Positions 1-11,074 of a stretch of 64,000 nt of DNA are shown here, piece by piece. Both the position numbers and the translations under genes were made by a program. The stretch is from Ceratodon purpureus (taxonomy: Eukaryota; Streptophyta; Bryopsida; Pseudoditrichales; Ditrichaceae), in contig CM026424.1 in NCBI GenBank assembly GCA_014871385.1, positions 18,385,357 through 18,449,356 of the forward strand, in the 5' to 3' direction. Below the pieces are notes generated by a model. The model had not been told where the DNA came from. It was given only the letters and a program-made list of their open reading frames with translations, and did no database searches. The stretch's first letter is position 1. The number at the start of each line of letters is the position of its first letter.

Positions 1-110
1 GGACAAAGAATAGTTGCTTTCTTTAGACATCCAACCATAAGATCTTGTACTTTACCTTCTTTAGAAATACTAATTAAATTACATGTGACATTGTAACTCT
101 CTAAAATTGC
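1..110 (+). repeat. Truncated copy of the AACCCCTAAA repeat family
   Basis: The first ~105 bases align closely with 45847-45950, inside one of the complete repeats further right. Both carry the family landmark (CAACCATAAGATCTTGTAC followed by TTTACCTTCTTT). The window edge cuts off the left part, so it is not possible to say whether the element is complete. No coding potential is seen. Confidence 0.6.
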
Positions 111-120
111 ATTGCATTAT

Positions 121-385
121 AGCTTTTAGTCTTAAATATGTCATGTGCAGTCTTACATCTTCTAGGTAGTAATTTCTACTTGATTACGAGGACATTGGTT
201 GAGCTTGGTGAACAGATTAGATAGTCAACAATGTTTAAAAGATACTTGAAATTCTCAGATCATTGTGTCGGCGAGGCAGCGAAATTGAAATTGGTGTGCA
301 ATCAAATTTCTCCACTGCCCTGTCTGTCTCACGCATCGGGGTCTCGGTTGCTTGGTATTGGACGTGCTTTAGCATTTGCTCAGGA
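121..385 (+). repeat. Segment duplicated (diverged) at about 16160-16405
   Basis: This stretch aligns in direct orientation with 16160-16405. Shared blocks include AGTTTCTACTTG-AATACG versus AATTTCTACTTGATTACG, AACAGTCAACA, GGAAATTCTCAGA and GGTGTGCAATCAA. The similarity fades close to position 385, where the palindrome arm begins. Minus-strand translations of both copies contain a KHVQY-like stretch, so the segment may derive from an exon, but no product is recognised. Confidence 0.6.
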
Positions 386-947
386 TTCCAAAATTTACTA
401 CCTGAATCATCGGTATAAATTGGTAGTTCGCGACGATCGTAGAAACTGTTCTTGGATTTAGCTGATGTCAACAGAACTATAAACTTTTTGATATGACTCG
501 ACTCATAAATGGTTTTTGTCATTCATTTCAAAAACTCAGAAAACTTTGAGGGCAGAAATCAAGCGGTGATGGAAAGAAAGTTCTACTTAAGAGCAACAAA
601 GAGTACTTAACCAATCCTATTACTGCATGCTCACTCGATTTCGTTTATAAAATTACATGTATAAATGCACAACCTAAGCTTCTAAGGGCGGCCGATACTT
701 CTCTCATTATATTGTATGCAACGAACAAAGGACATTCTCAAAACCTATTAGGTACTAGGTGCCAGGTACAAATTTATGTTCATCCACAGCTTATTTGGCA
801 GCTCAAAGGTCCTCCACCAGACTTACACATTTTGAAAAGTTAGGCTACGACTCTACGTTATGTGAGTCGTGACCCTGGTCGCCAAATCATCCACCATGGA
901 TACTGAAGTTATTATCCATGGATTAATTCATTGGAATTGGGTTGTCT

Positions 948-1202
948 CTACCCGCAAATTGCAAAAGAATATTTTGCCATTTCATTTCCTGTAAATCTAT
1001 GAAAAAGGACACATCTATGGCTCTTGACACGCTTCTCTCTTGCCATTTGTTTTAGATGTTTTGCAATGGTATGAGTCGGGTTCAGTTTCTGCATCACCAT
1101 GAGATTGCTATCCAGGCCAGCTCGAATCTTTTCTATATTCGATGCAGTCTCGAGGTCTCTCTGCAGTTGTGAGTTTGAGGATCCGGCCAATAGCTCCAAC
1201 AT
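948..1202 (-). other. Exon-like ORF, unrecognised product (left-arm copy)
   Basis: This is an 84-residue reading frame on the minus strand, identical to the plus-strand ORF at 7870-8124. The frame is open further upstream, back to a possible splice acceptor before GACAACATCGG, giving a hydrophilic exon of ~110 codons rich in Glu, Lys and Arg. The run ETASNIEKIRAGLDSNLMVM looks helical. I do not recognise the family. It could be a gene fragment captured in the duplicated segment. No complete gene structure is visible. Confidence 0.3.
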
Positions 1203-1775
1203 CTCTTCTCCTCGCCTATTTGGGTCCTCCTTTGGAAGAATGAGGTGCTGTGATGTTGTTGCTTCCTCATTCCTCCCACCGATGTTGTCCTTGGAAAATA
1301 AAATCTGAACAAGACAACATACTAACTAGGGACTGATGACTACCTCATACAGCAAGGTCCAGCAAAATATCCGTTATCTATCAAAATCCAATTACAATCT
1401 GGAGGCCATTTATGGAATTTTATAAATGAAGTGCATGATCAGCAGTAGGGTACATATTTGTATAATAAAATTGAGACAAATATAGTAAATGAGCATTCTC
1501 TTCGTGCATGAGCCTACTGTTTATTACAACAGACGGCATTTTTCAACACTTTCTTGGTTAAAAAGCATACTCTGTAACACCAAGTTCAGTCAGAAAAAAA
1601 TATGGTAATGGAGTTTTAAAGGAAACTGATTTGTGAAAGGTACTGAAAAAATATCACTCACAAGCAAGCGAAGAGGAAAAAGAGAAGCGGAACGCCACAG
1701 TACATGTTCCTGATACCCGGCATATGAACGGGTCCGATACCACAGTCATCTCCGTCCGGGTGCTGAAGGGTCCCG

Positions 1776-1849
1776 GTTCTCGTGGTGTAGTTGGTCATCA
1801 CGTCAGTCTAACACACTGAAGGTCTCCGGTTCGAACCCGGACGAGAACA
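1776..1849 (+). tRNA. tRNA-Val (AAC), left-arm copy
   Basis: The 74-nt sequence folds as a canonical cloverleaf. The acceptor stem GTTCTCG pairs with CGAGAAC and the discriminator is A. The anticodon stem TCAGT/ACTGA has loop CTAACAC, anticodon AAC. The T arm is TCCGG-TTCGAAC-CCGGA, carrying the B-box. There is no encoded CCA, as expected for a nuclear gene. An identical inverted copy lies at 7223-7296. tRNA-Phe follows 74 bp downstream on the same strand. Confidence 0.95.
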
Positions 1850-1893
1850 GTGCCGACTTTTCCGTTGTAACTTGGTGGGCCCCGGTTAGGGAA

Positions 1894-1922
1894 CGACACG
1901 TGTCGTAGGGCGACACGTGTCA
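1894..1922. promoter_or_regulatory. Paired CACGTG palindromes between the two tRNA genes
   Basis: CGACACGTGTCG (1894-1905) and CGACACGTGTCA (1911-1922) sit in the 74-bp gap just upstream of tRNA-Phe. Each contains the G-box core CACGTG and is self-complementary, and together they could also pair with each other. The mirrored pair lies at 7150-7178. A regulatory role is not shown by sequence alone. Confidence 0.35.
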
Positions 1923-1923
1923 T

Positions 1924-1928
1924 GCGGG

Positions 1929-1971
<43 letters not shown>

Positions 1972-1996
1972 GCGTGTTCGATCCACGCTCACCGCA
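1924..1996 (+). tRNA. tRNA-Phe (GAA), left-arm copy
   Basis: This 73-nt cloverleaf has acceptor GCGGGGA paired with a 3' TCACCGC-type strand (one mismatch) and discriminator A. The D arm contains TAGCTCAGTTGGGAGAGC (A-box). The anticodon stem-loop CAGACTGAAGATCTG carries GAA, and the T arm contains GTTCGATCC. It is the usual plant nuclear tRNA-Phe type, with no encoded CCA. Immediately upstream are two 12-bp palindromes, CGACACGTGTCG and CGACACGTGTCA. An identical inverted copy lies at 7076-7148. Confidence 0.96.
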
Positions 1997-2668
1997 TTCA
2001 ATTTTCTTTCTAATTTTGAACAACTATATTTTTCCTTTTTAGGCCATTTCTAGATGATTCCAACGCATTAAAACATTTGTTATTTGGACATCGTATGTAT
2101 GAACTATGAATTTTCAAAATATTTCATGAAAACACACCATCTCCTTGGCAAAACCAAAACTAGCTTCCACCCTTTATCTATTGAAGTCATTTGTAAACTC
2201 ACCATGTCTTTTTAGCATTGGAGTCTACAATGTTTGCATTGCAACACATCCTTCTATCCAGTCAATCAAACACTATGGCACTAAAGAGTGTTCTTCCACA
2301 TCTATCTATCAAGATCAAACTACCGGATAACAATAATGCCACACAAATCACAATATGGACAACTCACATTCGTCGATAAAATGCTACAAATGCCCATGCA
2401 CAACACATGCAAAGGATGCTCGTTTCAGCATTAACAAGGTCCGTCGACTGCCCACTTCCGCTTGTAGCAACTTGTGATAAGGTGGACTCAAAGGATCACA
2501 TCTAGCTTCAATTGAATAGGGTGCCTTCATCTTTACATTTGAAAATATTAGGGTGTCTCTAGGAGGGGGTAGAAAACAACAGGAGGAGGTAGTAATGCCT
2601 TACTATAAGAAACCACAAACAATGTTGGACTTGTGAGGGATGTTTAATCTTGATGTTTGTATATATTC

Positions 2669-3500
2669 AACCCCTAAACGGCCAAGGGTGTTTTTCATCA
2701 AAACTGCCTCAAAACAGCCCCTCTTCAAAGCAAGGTGGATTTTGCAAACTTGGGGTCTTAATTAGTACATCTAACCGTAAGATCTTGTAGCTAACTTCTA
2801 TGTCTACATGTCCACCAAATTTTACACACTCATTCCTCACCAATTGCAAGATCATAATGTTCAAAGTTGAAAAACAAGTTTTTTTTCCTGCCAAAAAGGG
2901 ATCAGCAGAGTTTTGAAGGCCCAAAAAACCATTTTTTTCCATTATGGATTTTGGGGGTTTTGATGCACGTCAAAGAAGACTGAGTTACCTAATTGTGTTA
3001 AAAACATTATATTCAAAAATATTGTAGAAGGTTGCCAAAACAATCATTTTCCGCTAGGGGGTATACTGAAATTCACAAACAAAGGCCGTTTTTTGACAAT
3101 AAAAATGGCATATGAAAAAGAATTGGATTAAAAATCCGAACGGTGAGAATATGCTCTACTACCTTATCAATACATAGAAATTTTTATTTTTTAAAAATAT
3201 CAAAATCTCAATTTTTGGTTGAATTTCAAAGTTTCGTCTTTAGGCAGATTTGGGCAGTTTTGGGCAGAAATTGCTGCATTCACAGGGGCTGAGAGCCTGC
3301 CCGCGGAAGGGCGTTTTATGCTCAGAGGAGCATAACTTTTTCTCAATTCATCCAAAAAAAATAAAAAAAATATCCCCATAGACCTCTTGAAAAAACCTTT
3401 TAACGCACAAAATTTCAAAAAATTCAAGTAAATTTGAATTTTTAGGAACCTGCCCAAATTTCAAAAAAGCCCATTCCAAGACAATGGCCGTTTAGGGGTT
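2669..3500 (+). repeat. AACCCCTAAA-family inverted-terminus element, left-arm copy (832 bp)
   Basis: It starts AACCCCTAAACGGCC and ends with the exact reverse complement GGCCGTTTAGGGGTT, so it has 15-bp perfect terminal inverted repeats. About 104 bp from the left end is the family landmark CTAACCGTAAGATCTTGTAG. The interior is AT-rich without a plausible transposase frame. I see no clear target-site duplication (flanks TATATATTC and AACCATGC). It is probably a non-autonomous element. Confidence 0.75.
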
Positions 3501-4083
3501 AACCATGCTTGTGAATAGTGTTATCCAATTTTATTTTGTCTTGAAGTTGTCTATTGGTTTGCCATGGCAGCAAAGTTGTTGTTTAGTGTCTCTAATTTCA
3601 ACTTGAACAACAAAATTACTTGATACTTTGTTGAGCAAAATCATTAGATTTTTAATTGTTTATAAACAAGATTTGAGAGAAGTTGATGATTCATTATAAC
3701 CTCTAAAGGATGAAGCAACCACTTTTGGGTTACACCAGAAATAAAAAAAAAAACCGAGTAAAATGCCCTAGAAGGGTTGGATTTGAGTATTTTTTTGTTC
3801 CTAACCTCTTTAGAATTAAGTTATGGCTTTATGGATACGCTGAAATTTTAGTGAAAAAGTGAAACCCTGATTTTAGAAAAATGAAACAACATGGGATGAT
3901 GAGGTGTTTCTACACTAAAGTTAGTGTTTCTACAGTGATAGTGTTTCAACTGTACTTTGAGCACATTGTGCACTTAAATGAAGATCTGTGCTTGTGGATT
4001 TTTTTTCGCTTTTTTTTTGGAATGCTTGTATGACCTCTACTTTATGACTTCACCATTTTGGATTTATCATACACCCTTTTGAA

Positions 4084-4988
4084 TTTGCCCAAAAGTGCGA
4101 TATTGAAAAAAATGTAATTTTGTGCAAAAATTATGTCACACCCATTTTCTCCAAATTGGTGACTCAAAATAATCTTAGTAAAAATGTACATGTTCCTAAC
4201 ATATTGGAGAAAATCATTAATCTTCCAAACATTCTCATGTTATTATCTCCCAATCAATTGCTTCCCCAAACCAAAATTTGGTACAAATTTGGTAGACCAC
4301 TACTTTCAAAGATCTTACGGTTAAATTACTTATGGTGATTCTCAAATTTGTCTCACTTTGGAAAATGCAAGAATGGCACTATAGGTACTGAAAAAGTGTG
4401 GAAATACCCCTCCGTCCTTTAGGGCTTAACTATTCCATTGGTTGTTCACAATTATTATTTTAACCCCTAAAGTTCCTTGACTATGTTTCACCAAAAAACG
4501 CTTCAATACTGCCATTTCCAAAGCATAAATGACTAAAAAAACATTTTTTCTCTAATTCTAACCGTAAGATCTTCAACAATATTAATGTAGTAGACAGCTC
4601 AAAAAAATCAATATAATTGACCGTAGATATTAGAAGATTATAGCAGTTGAAATTTGAAAACAAACTTTTTTTAAAAGATTTTTGACTAGGTTAACACAGT
4701 CTAACTTTTTTCCTTTAAGGTTTTATGCATTAAAGATTGTGGAGGTTTTGATGCATGTCAAAGAAGACTAAGTTACCTAATTGTATTAAAAATATTACTC
4801 TCAAAAGTCAAGTGTAGCATGTTGAAAACAATATTTTTATTAAGTTCAATACACAAGAATGCTAAATCTTATTTCTTTTCTAGAAATTTCATTATGTTCT
4901 AAAGTCCCAATCCAACGGTCAATGTAAAGATTGACGTTGGTATTTTAAGTGAAAAAAAGAAAAAACCTAAAATAATATTTTTTCTAAC
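4084..4988. repeat. Palindrome spacer made of two head-to-head partial AACCCCTAAA elements
   Basis: The spacer does not mirror. Its left half, up to 4427, is a partial family member in minus orientation (ends CCGTCCTTTAGGGCTT, landmark AAGATCTTACGGTTA at 4304-4320). Its right half, from 4462, is another in plus orientation (starts AACCCCTAAAGTTCCTT, landmark CTAACCGTAAGATCTTC near 4557, and a stretch near 4741 matching 2948-2990). Both lack their 3' ends, which would fall at the arm boundaries. No gene is seen. Confidence 0.55.
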
Positions 4989-5571
4989 TTTAAAAGAGTG
5001 TATGATAAATCCAAAATGGTGAAGTCATAAAGTAGAGGTCATACAAGCATTCCAAAAAAAAAGCGAAAAAAAATCCACAAGCACAGATCTTCATTTAAGT
5101 GCACAATGTGCTCAAAGTACAGTTGAAACACTATCACTGTAGAAACACTAACTTTAGTGTAGAAACACCTCATCGTCCCATGTTGTTTCATTTTTCTAAA
5201 ATCAGGGTTTCACTTTTTCACTAAAATTTCAGCGTATCCATAAAGCCATAACTTAATTCTAAAGAGGTTAGGAACAAAAAAATACTCAAATCCAACCCTT
5301 CTAGGGCATTTTACTCGGTTTTTTTTTTTATTTCTGGTGTAACCCAAAAGTGGTTGCTTCATCCTTTAGAGGTTATAATGAATCATCAACTTCTCTCAAA
5401 TCTTGTTTATAAACAATTAAAAATCTAATGATTTTGCTCAACAAAGTATCAAGTAATTTTGTTGTTCAAGTTGAAATTAGAGACACTAAACAACAACTTT
5501 GCTGCCATGGCAAACCAATAGACAACTTCAAGACAAAATAAAATTGGATAACACTATTCACAAGCATGGTT

Positions 5572-6403
5572 AACCCCTAAACGGCCATTGTCTTGGAATG
5601 GGCTTTTTTGAAATTTGGGCAGGTTCCTAAAAATTCAAATTTACTTGAATTTTTTGAAATTTTGTGCGTTAAAAGGTTTTTTCAAGAGGTCTATGGGGAT
5701 ATTTTTTTTATTTTTTTTGGATGAATTGAGAAAAAGTTATGCTCCTCTGAGCATAAAACGCCCTTCCGCGGGCAGGCTCTCAGCCCCTGTGAATGCAGCA
5801 ATTTCTGCCCAAAACTGCCCAAATCTGCCTAAAGACGAAACTTTGAAATTCAACCAAAAATTGAGATTTTGATATTTTTAAAAAATAAAAATTTCTATGT
5901 ATTGATAAGGTAGTAGAGCATATTCTCACCGTTCGGATTTTTAATCCAATTCTTTTTCATATGCCATTTTTATTGTCAAAAAACGGCCTTTGTTTGTGAA
6001 TTTCAGTATACCCCCTAGCGGAAAATGATTGTTTTGGCAACCTTCTACAATATTTTTGAATATAATGTTTTTAACACAATTAGGTAACTCAGTCTTCTTT
6101 GACGTGCATCAAAACCCCCAAAATCCATAATGGAAAAAAATGGTTTTTTGGGCCTTCAAAACTCTGCTGATCCCTTTTTGGCAGGAAAAAAAACTTGTTT
6201 TTCAACTTTGAACATTATGATCTTGCAATTGGTGAGGAATGAGTGTGTAAAATTTGGTGGACATGTAGACATAGAAGTTAGCTACAAGATCTTACGGTTA
6301 GATGTACTAATTAAGACCCCAAGTTTGCAAAATCCACCTTGCTTTGAAGAGGGGCTGTTTTGAGGCAGTTTTGATGAAAAACACCCTTGGCCGTTTAGGG
6401 GTT
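5572..6403 (-). repeat. AACCCCTAAA-family inverted-terminus element, right-arm copy (832 bp)
   Basis: Mirror image of 2669-3500, with the same 15-bp terminal inverted repeats. No independent coding potential is seen. Confidence 0.75.
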
Positions 6404-7075
6404 GAATATATACAAACATCAAGATTAAACATCCCTCACAAGTCCAACATTGTTTGTGGTTTCTTATAGTAAGGCATTACTACCTCCTCCTGTTGTTTTC
6501 TACCCCCTCCTAGAGACACCCTAATATTTTCAAATGTAAAGATGAAGGCACCCTATTCAATTGAAGCTAGATGTGATCCTTTGAGTCCACCTTATCACAA
6601 GTTGCTACAAGCGGAAGTGGGCAGTCGACGGACCTTGTTAATGCTGAAACGAGCATCCTTTGCATGTGTTGTGCATGGGCATTTGTAGCATTTTATCGAC
6701 GAATGTGAGTTGTCCATATTGTGATTTGTGTGGCATTATTGTTATCCGGTAGTTTGATCTTGATAGATAGATGTGGAAGAACACTCTTTAGTGCCATAGT
6801 GTTTGATTGACTGGATAGAAGGATGTGTTGCAATGCAAACATTGTAGACTCCAATGCTAAAAAGACATGGTGAGTTTACAAATGACTTCAATAGATAAAG
6901 GGTGGAAGCTAGTTTTGGTTTTGCCAAGGAGATGGTGTGTTTTCATGAAATATTTTGAAAATTCATAGTTCATACATACGATGTCCAAATAACAAATGTT
7001 TTAATGCGTTGGAATCATCTAGAAATGGCCTAAAAAGGAAAAATATAGTTGTTCAAAATTAGAAAGAAAATTGAA

Positions 7076-7100
7076 TGCGGTGAGCGTGGATCGAACACGC

Positions 7101-7143
<43 letters not shown>

Positions 7144-7148
7144 CCCGC
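7076..7148 (-). tRNA. tRNA-Phe (GAA), right-arm copy
   Basis: Exact reverse complement of 1924-1996. Cloverleaf, GAA anticodon and T arm are all preserved. Confidence 0.96.
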
Positions 7149-7222
7149 ATGACACGTGTCGCCCTACGACACGTGTCGTTCCCTAACCGGGGCCCACCAA
7201 GTTACAACGGAAAAGTCGGCAC

Positions 7223-7296
7223 TGTTCTCGTCCGGGTTCGAACCGGAGACCTTCAGTGTGTTAGACTGACGTGATGACCAACTACACCACGAGAAC
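7223..7296 (-). tRNA. tRNA-Val (AAC), right-arm copy
   Basis: Exact reverse complement of 1776-1849. The 7-bp acceptor stem, CTAACAC anticodon loop and T arm are intact. Confidence 0.95.
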
Positions 7297-7869
7297 CGGG
7301 ACCCTTCAGCACCCGGACGGAGATGACTGTGGTATCGGACCCGTTCATATGCCGGGTATCAGGAACATGTACTGTGGCGTTCCGCTTCTCTTTTTCCTCT
7401 TCGCTTGCTTGTGAGTGATATTTTTTCAGTACCTTTCACAAATCAGTTTCCTTTAAAACTCCATTACCATATTTTTTTCTGACTGAACTTGGTGTTACAG
7501 AGTATGCTTTTTAACCAAGAAAGTGTTGAAAAATGCCGTCTGTTGTAATAAACAGTAGGCTCATGCACGAAGAGAATGCTCATTTACTATATTTGTCTCA
7601 ATTTTATTATACAAATATGTACCCTACTGCTGATCATGCACTTCATTTATAAAATTCCATAAATGGCCTCCAGATTGTAATTGGATTTTGATAGATAACG
7701 GATATTTTGCTGGACCTTGCTGTATGAGGTAGTCATCAGTCCCTAGTTAGTATGTTGTCTTGTTCAGATTTTATTTTCCAAGGACAACATCGGTGGGAGG
7801 AATGAGGAAGCAACAACATCACAGCACCTCATTCTTCCAAAGGAGGACCCAAATAGGCGAGGAGAAGAG

Positions 7870-8124
7870 ATGTTGGAGCTATTGGCCGGATCCTCAAACT
7901 CACAACTGCAGAGAGACCTCGAGACTGCATCGAATATAGAAAAGATTCGAGCTGGCCTGGATAGCAATCTCATGGTGATGCAGAAACTGAACCCGACTCA
8001 TACCATTGCAAAACATCTAAAACAAATGGCAAGAGAGAAGCGTGTCAAGAGCCATAGATGTGTCCTTTTTCATAGATTTACAGGAAATGAAATGGCAAAA
8101 TATTCTTTTGCAATTTGCGGGTAG
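7870..8124 (+). other. Exon-like ORF, unrecognised product (right-arm copy)
   Basis: Identical translation to 948-1202 on the opposite strand. Upstream, TTTATTTTCCAAG at ~7780 could be an acceptor, with the frame open from there (DNIGGRNEEATT...). No family is recognised. Confidence 0.3.
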
Positions 8125-8892
8125 AGACAACCCAATTCCAATGAATTAATCCATGGATAATAACTTCAGTATCCATGGTGGATGATTTGGCGACCAGGGT
8201 CACGACTCACATAACGTAGAGTCGTAGCCTAACTTTTCAAAATGTGTAAGTCTGGTGGAGGACCTTTGAGCTGCCAAATAAGCTGTGGATGAACATAAAT
8301 TTGTACCTGGCACCTAGTACCTAATAGGTTTTGAGAATGTCCTTTGTTCGTTGCATACAATATAATGAGAGAAGTATCGGCCGCCCTTAGAAGCTTAGGT
8401 TGTGCATTTATACATGTAATTTTATAAACGAAATCGAGTGAGCATGCAGTAATAGGATTGGTTAAGTACTCTTTGTTGCTCTTAAGTAGAACTTTCTTTC
8501 CATCACCGCTTGATTTCTGCCCTCAAAGTTTTCTGAGTTTTTGAAATGAATGACAAAAACCATTTATGAGTCGAGTCATATCAAAAAGTTTATAGTTCTG
8601 TTGACATCAGCTAAATCCAAGAACAGTTTCTACGATCGTCGCGAACTACCAATTTATACCGATGATTCAGGTAGTAAATTTTGGAACAAGGTACCAGGAA
8701 CATGTACAGTGGCATTCCGCTTCTCTCTTTCCTCCTCGCTTCACCAGGGGTGGCGCAGCAACGATCCCTCTTCGCTCAGCAGATACTGCCCTATCATACA
8801 AGGTCCATGGCCTGATCTCTATCTTCAAGGCTGCACCCATTTCCATCGTCACAACTTGCGCTTGGAGAGTGATCCACCCTAAATGTACGTAC

Positions 8893-10002
8893 CTTATTCC
8901 ATTGATCCAAGTAAAAGGTTTTAACTCCAACGATTCAGTCGAAGCAAATGAAAAATTTGCGAAAGAGTAAAAAGGATCTTGAATGTATCCTCCCAAGTGT
9001 TGACCATCACTGAGGAACTCGGGCGACAAGCTCCTAGAAAGGGCCACCATTAATTTACAGTCTATGCCGTCTTGCTCAGCGGCCTGTGTACTACCTGAAT
9101 ATTGTAAGCATGAAATACACTTCGAAGTGCCATGCATTGAATCAAGCCATTAGGGTAATAGAACTTGTCATTTCAGTATTTGCTTCGTTGTACAGTCATA
9201 ACTACATTACCTTAGAGGGATGCTCCACCATTGCTTCACGATGATCCATAACAGCGTCATGCAGCAAAGGTTCCTTCACACAAATGGGCTCTAACTTCGG
9301 CTGGAGAATTATGCGGTATCTGCCAGTGGTGTTTGATCTCAAAGTCTCAAGGATAAATACGAGATATATACAGAGAGGGAGAGAGGGAGTGGCAGTGCAG
9401 TAGGAACATTTTATCGGATTTGTTGGAGATAATCAGGTTGTTGCCTATGCCGGACCGGGTTTTAGTGGCGAATCTATATTCGACATCTCTCATACTACCT
9501 ATCCATCACAACAGCAGTGGGGTTTCAAACATTGCCTTTTTCTCTGATTATTGGACTAATTCTCATCTTAAAGTTCCCATTTTAATAAATAGATAAGCCA
9601 ACTTGTAGCAAACATGGGATGTCAACATCGTTGATCTATACGATTTGTCATTTAAAGAAGTTCGTTTCTTTGAATCATGAATAGTTTCACATACAACAAA
9701 CAAGCAATGTTTGAACCCAACTATTAGCAAATCCACGTGTAAACTGTACTAAGTTACATATATTCAGACCAGGATAACAACAAGTGGCACAACTAAGAAA
9801 TTAGCTTCAAGAATTGACTGGATACCTGATCTTGTTGAGCAACCTGTCCCCGTTGCTGAAGCTTCTCCAACGCAAGGATCAAAGCAATCTCTTTCTCTCA
9901 TAACATTGTATGTAGCCTCCGATTTTCCTCCTCAAGCTTCAGTTTCTCAGCTTCTGAACTTGGTCGAGTAGAGATTTGTCCATTAACAGTGGTTGTAGTA
10001 AC
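8893..10002 (-). pseudogene. Decayed multi-exon coiled-coil gene, unrecognised
   Basis: Three exon-like blocks on the minus strand have good splice borders. Exon A is 10002-9826 (59 codons, acceptor ...CATAG, donor GTATCC), exon B is 9319-9211 (donor GTAATG) and exon C is 9094-8893 (donor GTACGT). Exon A encodes a Glu/Lys/Leu-rich helix (SSEAEKLKLEEENRRL) and contains an in-frame TGA after ...LHTML, explicable by a single CGA to TGA change. I did not find a start exon or a 3' end; the palindrome edge lies at 8686. It may be a remnant of a transcription-factor-like or other coiled-coil protein, but the family is not recognised. Confidence 0.45.
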
Positions 10003-10156
10003 CTATGAACCAGCAACAAAAAAACATCTATGAAAGCATAATTTAATCTTAGGAAGGAATTTTTTTTTTTGAGGAATTCTGACCAGAGGTAAACTAGAAA
10101 TATCACGTCACAATGCCGCTAAAAACCCTTAATCCGTTCGACATTCAATATGCAAA

Positions 10157-10383
10157 TTCAAACTGCAGCTTCATCTGAATTGGTCCCGGAATTAGTAATT
10201 AAGCCACCGAAGAATGATGAGAAACTTGCAGAGAAGCGTGTGGTGCAAGAAACATACTTACACGAGGAAAAGATGGTTGTCAATGACTGGCTGAGGTGTG
10301 ACGACGAAAGTGTAGAGGAATTGCAAGAAATTTTATTCACATCCTTTCACATTAGCCTTGGTATACAACAAGGGCAAGCCTAG
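10157..10383 (+). pseudogene. Exon-like fragment shared by both duplicon copies
   Basis: The frame encodes a hydrophilic stretch beginning near TAASSELVPELVIKPPKNDE and running to a stop at 10383. The inverted copy at 22130-22262 has the same peptide but with a stop right after KNDE, so at least that copy is dead. The protein family is not recognised and no other exons of the gene are evident. Confidence 0.3.
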
Positions 10384-11001
10384 TGATTTATCGTAGTGGA
10401 GCGAGAACAACTGTCCTGAAATGTTGGCACATTTTGGATAATTTCAACAGAGCTGATATTGTGGTGCAACTCGGATGAATTGAAATTTGGTACTAGTATC
10501 AACAAATAGCGGGCGCAGGTAGATGCAAGATTGTCATGATTCTGGGCTTACCACTCAAATGCCTGGAAATTTGCACACATGCATTTTTCTGCAAAACAAA
10601 CTCGTAAATCACGCATTCAATTGTTGAATCTTTCCCGACAGCCAGACCTTTCTACATTTAACAAACTCAAGAGAAGTATCTGAAGTGTCCATACAAATGT
10701 GTGCTCTGAAATATGTGAAGCTTCCGTTTTGTCTTAATGATGCAAGCACAAGAGCCCATTTTATCGTAATCGAAACAGTCTGAATCACTGCATGGATCAT
10801 CTTCAGGACATTGATAGAATCTGATTAGTCAACGATGGTGACGATCAGATTCCACGAAGAACCTAAGAATCTTTGACCATCGGGCAAATCCGCGCCCAGC
10901 CAGGCATATTTATCTTCGACATGCATTATCGACATGTGTGAACGATCAGGTCGTGGCACAATTTCATTTAGTGCCTCGGTGGGAATGGTTGTATCTCAGC
11001 C

Positions 11002-11009
11002 TATATATG
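11002..11009 (+). promoter_or_regulatory. TATA box of the MTPSL cassette
   Basis: CTATATATGA lies ~90 bp upstream of a conserved leader that ends CTGCAG|GTACTC. The same TATA and leader occur in inverted orientation before the SPH gene (20993-21002). TGACGTC (bZIP/CRE-like core) lies downstream at ~11028 in both copies. Confidence 0.5.
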
Positions 11010-11074
11010 ATGTTCAGTCCTACCACCCTGACGTCTTCACTTCCACTTCGGCCACCGTGAGTACGTCTTCTCAG

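Larger units (their letters stand above)
386..4083 (+). repeat. Left arm of a giant near-perfect palindrome
   Basis: Every feature in this arm recurs in reverse complement at 4989-8686. The coordinate sum of matched bases is constant at 9072 from end to end, so there are no net indels across ~3.7 kb. I saw one internal substitution (3897 versus 5175) and a few mismatches at the inner end (4075, 4081, 4084). The outer end is sharp: position 385 no longer pairs with 8687. The arm holds tRNA-Val, tRNA-Phe, an exon-like ORF and one AACCCCTAAA repeat. Such identity means a very recent inverted duplication, ongoing gene conversion, or an assembly fold-back artefact. Confidence 0.97.
4989..8686 (-). 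repeat. Right arm of the giant palindrome
   Basis: Reverse complement of 386-4083, with a constant coordinate sum of 9072. Outside the outer end, 8692-8745 resembles 7359-7412 inside the arm (direct orientation, roughly 85-90% by eye), so the flank itself carries an older duplicate of the tRNA-proximal segment. Confidence 0.97.

Noticed and set aside
2145..2330. 61-codon frame in the palindrome arm (mirror 6742-6927)
   Set aside because: No domain, no splice context, low-complexity composition. It is identical in both arms only because the arms are identical.
2669..2683. CCCTAAA in the repeat ends as a telomere remnant
   Set aside because: Only one unit occurs per end and it is preceded by an extra C. 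There is no tandem array, so an interstitial telomere is not supported.
3200..3457. 85-codon frame inside the repeat (and its mirror at 5615-5872)
   Set aside because: It lies wholly within the AACCCCTAAA element, is Phe/Lys-rich from AT-rich DNA, and is not kept in the other family members.
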